The notes under the pieces are model-generated. The model was not told the DNA's origin and did not search any database. It saw only the letters and a list, made by a program, of their open reading frames with translations. This document shows, piece after piece, positions 1 through 4,972 of a stretch of DNA of 6,100 nucleotides. How positions within the stretch are numbered: position 1 is the stretch's first letter; each line of letters begins with the position of its first letter. A program made the position numbers and the translations under genes. Origin of the DNA: an uncultured Oscillospiraceae bacterium (GTDB taxonomy: Bacteria; Bacillota; Clostridia; Oscillospirales; Ruminococcaceae); the NCBI GenBank assembly GCA_934488695.1, contig CAKSSH010000065.1, positions 1 to 6,100 on the forward strand, in the 5' to 3' direction.

Positions 1-289
1 AATCGACCGGCTTTTTCCGAGTCCCTGTAATGATTCGGTAAGAACTGGGGCCACCGTATTTTCCGCCGTACAGCGTCTCTACCTCCAAAAACTCCGGAGC
101 GGGCGGCTGGGTCCCGTATTGCAACTCGACAACCGTTTTGAGCATTTCCTGACGGCGCTGTGCCCATTTTTGAGGCGTGTCGGCAATTGCTCCGTTTTCC
201 ATCAAAAACGGATTTTGCAGTTGACCTAAAACTTCATATTGCGACAACTGAATCAGATTTTCGTTAAAATCGTAATACCTTTCGTCCAT
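1..289 (-). CDS. Probable CE15-like alpha/beta hydrolase (N-terminal part only)
   Basis: About 96 residues are visible; the gene runs off the left edge, so the catalytic domain (nucleophile Ser, acid, His) is not in view. The start is the ATG at 287-289, preceded by AAGGAG (300-305) ten bases upstream. The protein begins MDERYYDFNENLIQLSQYE and contains NPFLMENG (about residues 28-35), WAQRR (43-47), LQYGTQPPAPEF (55-66) and YRIITG (82-87). This layout, a 'P-F-x-x-x-x-G' segment, a 'W-x-x-R-R' helix, then 'x-YG-x-x-PP-x-P-E', resembles the N-terminus of glucuronoyl-esterase/acetyl-xylan-esterase-like hydrolases, which cut ester bonds in plant cell-wall polysaccharide. There is no signal peptide, so a cytoplasmic enzyme acting on imported oligosaccharides would be expected. 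The family call is inferred from recall of the N-terminal pattern; another alpha/beta hydrolase subfamily is possible. Confidence 0.55.
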   Translation of the reverse strand, partial: MDERYYDFNENLIQLSQYEVLGQLQNPFLMENGAIADTPQKWAQRRQEMLKTVVELQYGTQPPAPEFLEVETLYGGKYGGPSSYRIITGTRKKPVD

Positions 290-329
290 ACCGTGCACGC
301 TCCTTTGCCGTTTTGCAAATTTCGCCTTT

Positions 330-358
330 ATTTTAGCAAGACCTTTTCTGAAAGTCAA
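330..358 (-). promoter_or_regulatory. Promoter of the hydrolase gene (TTGACT-17-TAAAAT, extended -10)
   Basis: On the minus strand the -35 box TTGACT is at 353-358 and the -10 box TAAAAT at 330-335, separated by exactly 17 bases. The -10 is preceded by TGC, giving an extended -10. Transcription would start near 323, leaving a short leader before the AAGGAG site at 300-305. The sequence match is strong; activity is inferred. Confidence 0.75.
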
Positions 359-372
359 TCCTTTTCAGAAAA
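344..372. promoter_or_regulatory. 29-bp dyad overlapping the -35 box, possible operator
   Basis: TTTTCTGAAA (344-353) is perfectly inverted as TTTCAGAAAA (363-372) around a 9-base centre. The dyad covers the -35 element and part of the spacer of the hydrolase promoter, a typical place for a repressor site. It is not followed by a T tract on either strand, so it does not look like a terminator. Which regulator would bind it is unknown. The repeat is A+T-rich, so chance is possible. Confidence 0.4.
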
Positions 373-473
373 AACTGCAGCTTTTTAATCCCGATTTGCG
401 ACACAAAAACCGTCTCGACTCAAAATCGCTTTTTTTAAATTTAGCACTTTTTTAAGGAACCGGTTGAAAAGAT

Positions 474-504
474 AAAAAAACCGGACAGCGAAAAAGCTGT
501 CCGG
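474..504 (-). terminator. Intrinsic terminator of the P-loop ATPase gene
   Basis: A perfect 9-bp stem CCGGACAGC (481-489) / GCTGTCCGG (496-504) closes a six-base loop. Read on the minus strand it is followed at once by seven T residues (474-480). It lies just beyond the stop codon of the gene ending at 514. The plus-strand side has no T tract, so it works in one direction. Confidence 0.9.
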
Positions 505-513
505 AGAGGCTCT

Positions 514-1605
514 TTACTGTCCGACCGGGGCTGAAATTTCAGCCAAAAACCTATCGAAATACCGATCGGAAGCTGTAAAATCACAAGCTGCCGTGTAATA
601 TTTTTCCAAAGCGCGACGATTTTCAAGCCATTGGCCGGAAAAGATCGACGCCTCCTGCAACAGCTGCCGTGCCGCACGACGCTGAAACGAATTGCGAAAG
701 CTGTGAGACTGCATTTGTTCCCGATTAAAAAAGCGCGCTGTATGTACCCTGCGACTGCCCTCTATGGCAATCGGATGAAACTTGTTTGAGGTCAGCAAGC
801 AAAGAGAAAGCTGCGGGATCAACAAATGCTCCAGCCGCCCGGAAGCCGACATAGGACAAGGACAGCTGTATACGTCATAGCCCATAGACAACGCCGCAGC
901 CCGAATCTCGGAAAGAATAATCCCCGACGCAGCCCCGCTGTCATCCAACAATAAAATGCGTCGCTGGCACAGCTTTTGCGCCGTCTCTAAAAAAAGCACA
1001 ACTCCGTTTTCACCCAACGCACTCAAATAGCGTACCCGTTCCGTCCCCTTGCCGGTATGCGGTTTTTTAAGCTCTCGCATACAAAAACGCGCGATGTAAT
1101 TAGATAGCTTTTCTCCGTCGATACAGCGTGCTGCCAAGCGCTCGCAAGAGGCCAGAAGCATACCGGCTGCCCGCACATAAGCAGCGGTACGCTTCTGCAG
1201 CGTCGTTTGCAGGGCCACAGCTTGTTGTATCGGCGTTCTATTTTGAGAAAGTACTTTCGGGTCGCAAAAATCATACAGCGATATTACCCGCTCAAACAAG
1301 CCGGGAGATGCCGGCTCCAGGATGTGCGGCGCCGTCGCATCTGTCAACGTAACATCTCCCAGCACCACCGCATCCAGCGACTGCGGGTCGGCTGAACAAT
1401 GGATCATTTCCACCGGCTTTCCCTGCAGCACAGCTGCTGCGGCAGCGCGACGAATCAGCGTTGACTTTCCGCAGCCCGGAGCGCCTTTAATAAGATAAGC
1501 TTGCCGATAACGACAAGGATCCGTCAGTTCGGAAAAATGCGTTACAAAGCCGCCGGGCGTAACCGCGCTCATGAAAAAATGAATCACCTGCTCGGAATTT
1601 GTCAT
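514..1605 (-). CDS. P-loop ATPase of the PRK06851-like family, second P-loop degenerate
   Basis: A 363-residue soluble protein. The start ATG (1603-1605) has GGGAGGG (1612-1618) six bases upstream. Residues 41-49 form a canonical Walker A, GAPGCGKST, followed by HCSADPQSLDAVVL (69-82) and TDATAPHILEP (88-98). The 'HCS-DP-SLD' and 'ATAPH' blocks are what I recall from the uncharacterised PRK06851-type nucleotide-binding family, which is usually about this length and built of two similar P-loop halves. The second half is visible here from about residue 216: ILLLDDSGAASG (217-228) sits where Walker A should be, then YDVYSCPCP (243-251), HLLIPQLSLCLLTS (260-273) and NKFHP (274-278). It keeps the spacing but not the Lys or the Gly-rich loop. 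Function is unknown for the family; ATP binding by the first half is expected. It appears to be a single-gene unit with its own terminator, divergent from pduL. Confidence 0.75.
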   Translation of the reverse strand: MTNSEQVIHFFMSAVTPGGFVTHFSELTDPCRYRQAYLIKGAPGCGKSTLIRRAAAAAVLQGKPVEMIHCSADPQSLDAVVLGDVTLTDATAPHILEPASPGLFERVISLYDFCDPKVLSQNRTPIQQAVALQTTLQKRTAAYVRAAGMLLASCERLAARCIDGEKLSNYIARFCMRELKKPHTGKGTERVRYLSALGENGVVLFLETAQKLCQRRILLLDDSGAASGIILSEIRAAALSMGYDVYSCPCPMSASGRLEHLLIPQLSLCLLTSNKFHPIAIEGSRRVHTARFFNREQMQSHSFRNSFQRRAARQLLQEASIFSGQWLENRRALEKYYTAACDFTASDRYFDRFLAEISAPVGQ

Positions 1606-1634
1606 CCGTTTCCCTCCCGCCGAGTTTCTGTTTT

Positions 1635-1663
1635 ACTATATTCACTAAAACTAATTTTGGCTA
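1635..1663 (-). promoter_or_regulatory. Candidate promoter of the P-loop ATPase gene
   Basis: On the minus strand, TATAGT (1635-1640) lies 17 bases from TAGCCA (1658-1663). The -10 is good (5 of 6) and the -35 weak (4 of 6). The placement, about 20 bases before the ribosome binding site, fits. It is the best pair I see in this gap, but not a compelling one. Confidence 0.4.
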
Positions 1664-1712
1664 CTTTTTTCGGGGAAAAAGCCCAAAAACGACGCTTTTT
1701 TCCAAAAAGACC

Positions 1713-1741
1713 TTGAAAACCACCGTGAAAAGGCGTACAAT
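1713..1741 (+). promoter_or_regulatory. Promoter of pduL (TTGAAA-17-TACAAT)
   Basis: TTGAAA (1713-1718) and TACAAT (1736-1741) are separated by exactly 17 bases on the plus strand. Transcription should start near 1748, about 23 bases before the ribosome binding site. This placement also excludes any pduL start codon at or upstream of 1740. Confidence 0.75.
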
Positions 1742-1770
1742 GTTTTTTAGAATAAATTTTCAGTTGCAAA

Positions 1771-1776
1771 AAGGAG
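1771..1776 (+). promoter_or_regulatory. Ribosome binding site fixing the pduL start
   Basis: AAGGAG sits eight bases before the ATG at 1785. The reading frame is open much further upstream (back to 1599), so this site together with the promoter at 1713-1741 decides the true start. Confidence 0.85.
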
Positions 1777-1784
1777 CAGATAGC

Positions 1785-2354
1785 ATGTCAAAAGAAATTT
1801 TAGTTGAAACCTCGGCACGGCACGTGCACCTTTCCCGGCAGGATTTGGAGACCCTGTTCGGAAAAGATGCCGAGCTTACCGTAAAGAAAGAACTGTCCCA
1901 GCCCGGTCAGTTTGCCTGCATGGAACGCGTCACGGTAGTCGGCCCCAAGCGGGAGCTTGCCGGTGTTTCCATCTTAGGCCCGGTGCGCACCGCAACTCAG
2001 GTTGAGCTTTCCATGACCGACGCGCGCTCCATCGGCGTGACCGCCCCCATCCGCGAGTCGGGAGACACGGCAGGCAGTGCCGGCTGCAAGCTGGTCGGAC
2101 CCTGCGGTGAAATTGAGCTTGCAGAAGGGGTCATTGTCGCAAAGCGCCACCTGCACATCACCCCGGAGGATGCTGAAAAATTCGGCCTGCAGGACAAGCA
2201 AACCATTCAGGTCCGGATTCCGTCTGAGCAACGCACCACCGTTTTTGACGATGTTGTGGTACGGGTTTCTCCGAAGTTTGCAACTGCCATGCATATTGAT
2301 ACTGATGAATCCAATGCCGCCTGCGCCGGCAATGTCGGTTTCATCCTTGACTAA
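1785..2354 (+). CDS. pduL: Phosphate propanoyl/acetyltransferase PduL, no encapsulation peptide
   Basis: A 189-residue protein with the two PduL half-domains. The enzyme moves an acyl group between CoA and phosphate (acyl-CoA + Pi to acyl-phosphate + CoA), so with an acetate or propionate kinase it yields ATP. The first half carries SARHVHLS (residues 10-17) and GPVRTATQVELS (65-76); the second carries KRHLHITPEDA (120-130) and HIDTDESNA (170-178). By family knowledge H13/H15, E74, H122/H124 and H170 fit the dinuclear zinc ligands and R68 the catalytic arginine; I assigned these by motif, not by alignment. The protein opens directly with KEILVETS, so it lacks the N-terminal helix that targets some PduL proteins into bacterial microcompartments, and no shell genes are nearby. 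I infer a cytosolic, Pta-like role in acetate formation. It is a single-gene unit. Confidence 0.93.
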   Translation: MSKEILVETSARHVHLSRQDLETLFGKDAELTVKKELSQPGQFACMERVTVVGPKRELAGVSILGPVRTATQVELSMTDARSIGVTAPIRESGDTAGSAGCKLVGPCGEIELAEGVIVAKRHLHITPEDAEKFGLQDKQTIQVRIPSEQRTTVFDDVVVRVSPKFATAMHIDTDESNAACAGNVGFILD

Positions 2355-2362
2355 GCCGAAAA

Positions 2363-2380
2363 GTCGGTTTTTAAACCGAC
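2363..2380 (+). other. Perfect hairpin in the pduL 3' untranslated region
   Basis: GTCGGTTT (2363-2370) pairs with AAACCGAC (2373-2380) nine bases after the pduL stop codon. No T tract follows on the plus strand, so it is not itself a terminator. It could stabilise the 3' end of the message or add to the terminator at 2403-2437. Confidence 0.4.
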
Positions 2381-2402
2381 AGGGCAAAGCACACAGTTTC
2401 GT

Positions 2403-2437
2403 AAAAAATCCGGGGGCTTTCAGCCCCCGGATTTTTT
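2403..2437. terminator. Two-way terminator shared by pduL and the metal operon
   Basis: A long symmetric hairpin: AAAAAATCCGGGGGCT (2403-2418) pairs with AGCCCCCGGATTTTTT (2422-2437) around a three-base loop. The G+C core is flanked by an A tract on one side and a T tract on the other, so it has a terminator shape read from either strand. It lies between the convergent pduL and ATPase genes, and the ATPase stop codon (2437-2439) is inside its T tract. Confidence 0.93.
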
Positions 2438-4281
2438 TATCGCTTTATTCCGGTAACACGCATGGCACGCAGCGCATTAAACACCGCTAACAGCATGACC
2501 CCGACGTCGCCTGCCACCGCAATCCACATACCGGCAAGGCCAACCGCCGCTAAGGCCAAAATAAACGCCTTGACCGCCAAAGAAAACACGATATTTTGCC
2601 GCACAATCCGCATGGTTTTCCGAGCAATAGAAATCGCTTCGGCAATTGCCCCGGGACGGTCGTCCATAAGCACAACATCGGCTGCCTCAATCGCCGCATC
2701 GCTTCCGGCTGCGCCCATGGCAATGCCAACGTCGGCTCTTGCCAGTACCGGGGCATCATTGATCCCGTCTCCGACAAAAGCTACCCGACGCCCCTCCTCA
2801 AGCAGCTGTTCGACAACCTCCACCTTCTGTCCCGGCAGCAGGGCTGCATGCAGCTGATCCACGCCGACCTCTTGAGCAATTGGCTTGGCTGCCGCCTCAA
2901 GGTCACCGGTCAACAATACCGTTTTTCGGATACCGACACTATGCAATGCCTCAATAGCTGCCCGTGCATCCGGTTTAAGCTCATCATTGACGGTAATGTG
3001 CCCCAGATACACACTGCCACGAGCAATATGCACCACCGTACCGGGCAAATGACAATCATGTGCCTGCGCACCGACCTTTTCCATCAGACGACGATTGCCA
3101 ACCGCAAAAACCGTTCCGTCAATTTGAGCCATAAGCCCCATACCGGCGAGCTCCTGAACACTGCCAATACGGTTTTTGTCAATATGTCCGTTATGTGCAG
3201 CCGCAATACAGGCTGCCACCGGATGATTGGAATGACTTTCGGCCACCGCCGCAATATCCAGCAAAGCCGCCGCGTCCATTTGCTGCGGATGAATTGCCGT
3301 CACGGAAAAGCTGCCGCGGGTCAAGGTTCCTGTTTTGTCCAGCGCAACCGTGTCCAGCCTTGAAAGCGCCTCAACAAAATTGCTCCCTTTAATCAAAATA
3401 CCGCGCTTGGAAGCCGCTCCCATTCCGCAGAAAAAGGAAAGCGGCACCGAAATAACCAGCGCACAAGGGCAGGAAACCACCAAAAAGGTCAACGCCCGCT
3501 CGATCCACACGCCAAACGGCTGATTTATAAAAATCGGCGGAAGCAATGCTACAAGCACCGCCGCACCAACCACGGCCGGCGTGTAAATACGCGCAAAAGA
3601 GGTGATAAAGTTCTCACAACGGGCTTTTTTCTCCGCAGCGTTCTGTGCAAGATCCAAAATCTTGGAAACGGTGCTTTCGGAAAAACTGCTTTGCACCCGA
3701 ACTTCAATTTCACCGCTGAGGTTAATAGAGCCGCTGATAACACTGTCTCCAACGCCCTTTTCAACCGGAACGCTTTCACCGGTCAGCGCCGCAGCATCCA
3801 CCGAAGTCCGGCCGCGCAGCACCTCACCGTCCAGCGCTATCCGCTCTCCGGGACGAATCAGCAGGGTCTCGCCGATTGCCACCTCCTCCGGAGATACTAT
3901 GGCTTCTCGACCGTCCCGCAAAACTCGTGCGGTATCCGGCCGAATTTCCGTCAGTGCCTCTATGCTTCGCCGGCTCTTGCCGACCGCAATGCCCTGCAGT
4001 ACCTCCCCGAGCTGGTATAAAATCATGACCGCCGCCGCCTCCGGGAAGTCTCTGAGCGCCAGCGCTCCGACAGTTGCAACAGTCATCAAAAAATTCTCGT
4101 CGAAAACCTGTCCGGCCAAAATATTGCGTACAGCCGAAAACAACACATCATACCCGGCTAATAAATAGGCGACTGCAAACAGCGCAGCCCGAACTGCCGG
4201 AACAGGTAAAAAGAAGGCGACAGCGCTTATTGCCGCGCCTGACAATGCGCGATAAAGTCTTTTTTTCTGCTTACGTGTCAT
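2437..4281 (-). CDS. cadA: P1B-2-type Zn(II)/Cd(II)/Pb(II)-exporting ATPase
   Basis: A 614-residue integral membrane pump that uses ATP to expel divalent soft metals. In order: early membrane helices (about residues 15-50 and 65-97), with the P1B-2-typical FDENFLM (60-66); actuator TGES (167-170); membrane CPC (271-273); phosphorylation site DKTGTLT (315-321); the SHSNHP nucleotide-binding loop (349-354); hinge GDGINDAP (504-511); then K571 and D592 in the last two helices. The CPC motif with this Lys and Asp pattern marks the ZntA/CadA group rather than Cu pumps. There is no N-terminal HMA domain; that domain is the separate gene just upstream. The start is ATG 4279-4281, one base after that gene's stop, with AGGGTGG (4291-4297) nine bases upstream, which suggests translational coupling. 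The exact metal among Zn, Cd and Pb cannot be decided, and the symbol is by family only. Confidence 0.93.
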   Translation of the reverse strand: MTRKQKKRLYRALSGAAISAVAFFLPVPAVRAALFAVAYLLAGYDVLFSAVRNILAGQVFDENFLMTVATVGALALRDFPEAAAVMILYQLGEVLQGIAVGKSRRSIEALTEIRPDTARVLRDGREAIVSPEEVAIGETLLIRPGERIALDGEVLRGRTSVDAAALTGESVPVEKGVGDSVISGSINLSGEIEVRVQSSFSESTVSKILDLAQNAAEKKARCENFITSFARIYTPAVVGAAVLVALLPPIFINQPFGVWIERALTFLVVSCPCALVISVPLSFFCGMGAASKRGILIKGSNFVEALSRLDTVALDKTGTLTRGSFSVTAIHPQQMDAAALLDIAAVAESHSNHPVAACIAAAHNGHIDKNRIGSVQELAGMGLMAQIDGTVFAVGNRRLMEKVGAQAHDCHLPGTVVHIARGSVYLGHITVNDELKPDARAAIEALHSVGIRKTVLLTGDLEAAAKPIAQEVGVDQLHAALLPGQKVEVVEQLLEEGRRVAFVGDGINDAPVLARADVGIAMGAAGSDAAIEAADVVLMDDRPGAIAEAISIARKTMRIVRQNIVFSLAVKAFILALAAVGLAGMWIAVAGDVGVMLLAVFNALRAMRVTGIKR

Positions 4282-4282
4282 A

Positions 4283-4501
4283 TCAGCGCACCACCCTGCA
4301 ATCCGGCTCGATTTTATGCATAAGACGCACCGCCTCATCCAGCACACTGTCAAATCGGTCATCCGCCGCTTCCAGCGTCAACCTTTGTCCGATATAACTG
4401 ATTGTCACCGCCTCGACGCCGTCAATCCGCCGAACGACATCCTCCATTTTGCGAGCGCAGTTGGCGCAGTCCAAATCCTCCAAGCGAAAGCTTTTTTTCA
4501 T
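4283..4501 (-). CDS. Free-standing HMA-domain metal-binding protein
   Basis: A 72-residue cytosolic protein that is a single heavy-metal-associated (HMA, ferredoxin-like) domain. The metal loop is DCANCARKME (11-20), with C12 and C15 as the ligand pair and D11 before the first Cys. That Asp is typical of Zn/Cd/Pb-type domains, whereas copper chaperones usually have Thr or Ser there. GVEAVTISY (28-36) and KIEPDCRVV (63-71) match the following strands. It should bind the metal and hand it to, or regulate, the pump encoded next. The start ATG overlaps the stop of the upstream regulator in an ATGA (4498-4501), and its GAGGT ribosome site lies inside that gene. Its stop is one base from the pump start. 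The two frames differ, but I recall similar small HMA genes beside pumps in Ruminococcaceae, so the split is probably normal. Confidence 0.88.
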   Translation of the reverse strand: MKKSFRLEDLDCANCARKMEDVVRRIDGVEAVTISYIGQRLTLEAADDRFDSVLDEAVRLMHKIEPDCRVVR

Positions 4502-4845
4502 TTTACCTCTTCCCTTTCTTCAAGCAAATGGGTAAAGCCCTGCATAATAATACTGTTTACATGGTCGTCCGATAGAAAATAAAACACGGTTTTTCCTTCA
4601 CGACGGCACGCCACCAAATTTGCATCCTTAAGAATCTTCAGTTGATGTGAAATGGCAGGCTGGGTCATGCCGAGAAGCTCTGCAATGGCACAAACGCACA
4701 TCTCCGATTCAAACAAAGAATAGAGGATTTTGATTCTGGTCGTGTCTCCAAACAAACGAAACAAATCCGCTAAATCACACAGCAATTCATCGGTCGGCAG
4801 CTCCTCCCGGACTTTTTTGAGCACCTCATCATGACAATGCGGCAT
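4498..4845 (-). CDS. cadC: ArsR/CadC-type metal-sensing transcriptional repressor
   Basis: A 115-residue winged-helix repressor of the SmtB/ArsR family that binds DNA as a dimer and releases it on binding metal. The recognition helix region is TQPAISHQLKILKDANLV (61-78). Both classical metal-site types of the family can be read: the alpha3N type in ESEMCVCAIAE (46-56; C50, C52), with MPHCHDE at the N-terminus supplying C4 and flanking His, and the alpha5 type in D93-x-H95 with H106 and E109, at the spacing of Staphylococcus CadC (D101, H103, H114, E117). The ligand pattern fits Cd/Pb/Zn sensing. The start is ATG 4843-4845, chosen for its perfect AAGGAGGTGA; an ATG eleven codons upstream lies inside the operator and lacks such a site. 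It is the first gene of a three-gene operon, so it should repress itself and the pump. The symbol is by analogy. Confidence 0.92.
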   Translation of the reverse strand: MPHCHDEVLKKVREELPTDELLCDLADLFRLFGDTTRIKILYSLFESEMCVCAIAELLGMTQPAISHQLKILKDANLVACRREGKTVFYFLSDDHVNSIIMQGFTHLLEEREEVK

Positions 4846-4849
4846 TTGC

Positions 4850-4859
4850 TCACCTCCTT
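4850..4859 (-). promoter_or_regulatory. Ribosome binding site deciding the regulator start
   Basis: AAGGAGGTGA, fully complementary to the 16S rRNA 3' end, with its GGAGG core seven bases before the ATG at 4843-4845. It rules out the in-frame ATG at 4876-4878. Confidence 0.92.
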
Positions 4860-4875
4860 CAATTAAATGATTGTT

Positions 4876-4897
4876 CATATGTTTCTATATTCATATG
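4876..4897. promoter_or_regulatory. Second, overlapping operator-like inverted repeat
   Basis: CATATGT (4876-4882), eight bases, then TCATATG (4891-4897): the same geometry as the main operator with one mismatch in the half-sites. It shares the central box 4891-4897 with the main operator and covers the expected transcription start. It may be a weaker site for a second dimer. Confidence 0.6.
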
Positions 4898-4913
4898 ATA
4901 CACCACTCATATG
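4892..4913. promoter_or_regulatory. Main operator: CATATGA-N8-TCATATG
   Basis: A perfect 7-8-7 inverted repeat, CATATGA (4892-4898) and TCATATG (4907-4913), covers the -10 box and most of the spacer. ATATGA/TCATAT half-sites are of the kind bound by SmtB/ArsR-family repressors. Binding here would block RNA polymerase; the first gene of the operon is the obvious ligand. Confidence 0.8.
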
Positions 4914-4923
4914 TTTTTGTCAA
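4895..4923 (-). promoter_or_regulatory. Promoter of the metal-resistance operon (TTGACA-17-TATCAT)
   Basis: On the minus strand there is a perfect -35 TTGACA (4918-4923), a 17-base spacer, and -10 TATCAT (4895-4900). Transcription should begin near 4888. Such a strong promoter fits an operon held off by a repressor, and the spacer and -10 lie inside the operator at 4892-4913. Confidence 0.88.
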
Positions 4924-4933
4924 GTAAAAAATT

Positions 4934-4965
4934 AAAAAACCGAAGGATTTTTCCTTCGGTTTTTT
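4934..4965. terminator. Terminator of the membrane-protein gene, symmetric
   Basis: AAAAAACCGAAGGA (4934-4947) pairs with TCCTTCGGTTTTTT (4952-4965) around a TTTT loop. On the minus strand it follows the stop codon at 4973-4975 by a few bases and ends in six T. It could also work on the plus strand. It insulates the membrane-protein gene from the metal operon, whose -35 box begins only 11 bases further on. Confidence 0.92.
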
Positions 4966-4972
4966 GTCGACA

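Larger units (their letters stand above)
4874..4913. repeat. Three TCATATG boxes at an exact 16-bp period
   Basis: TTCATATG (4874-4881), TTCATATG (4890-4897) and CTCATATG (4906-4913) start at 16-bp intervals. Since CATATG is itself palindromic, the boxes can be read as direct repeats or as two overlapping inverted repeats with 8-base centres. Confidence 0.85.

Noticed and set aside
344..372. Inverted repeat as a terminator
   Set aside because: It is A+T-rich with no G+C core and no T tract after it on either strand; its place over the -35 box fits an operator better.
1599..1784. N-terminal extension of PduL, including the ATG at 1740, as a possible encapsulation peptide
   Set aside because: The ATG at 1740 overlaps the -10 box, so it would not be on the transcript, and it has no ribosome site. 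The clear one at 1771-1776 serves 1785.
2596..3363. Long plus-strand open frame opposite the pump gene
   Set aside because: It is antisense to well-conserved ATPase motifs, has no ribosome site and shows no recognisable protein pattern.
4279..4285. Recent frameshift that split a fused HMA-ATPase
   Set aside because: Both genes have their own start and plausible ribosome site, the HMA domain ends naturally after its last strand, and I recall similar split genes in related bacteria. Not proven without comparison.
4282..4362. Pump start at 4362 adding 27 residues
   Set aside because: The added residues are the HMA gene read in another frame and resemble no pump N-terminus; the start at 4281 follows the HMA stop directly.
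4846..4878. Upstream ATG (4876-4878) giving the regulator 11 more residues
   Set aside because: It lies within the operator, has no ribosome binding site, and the ATG at 4843-4845 has a perfect AAGGAGGTGA.
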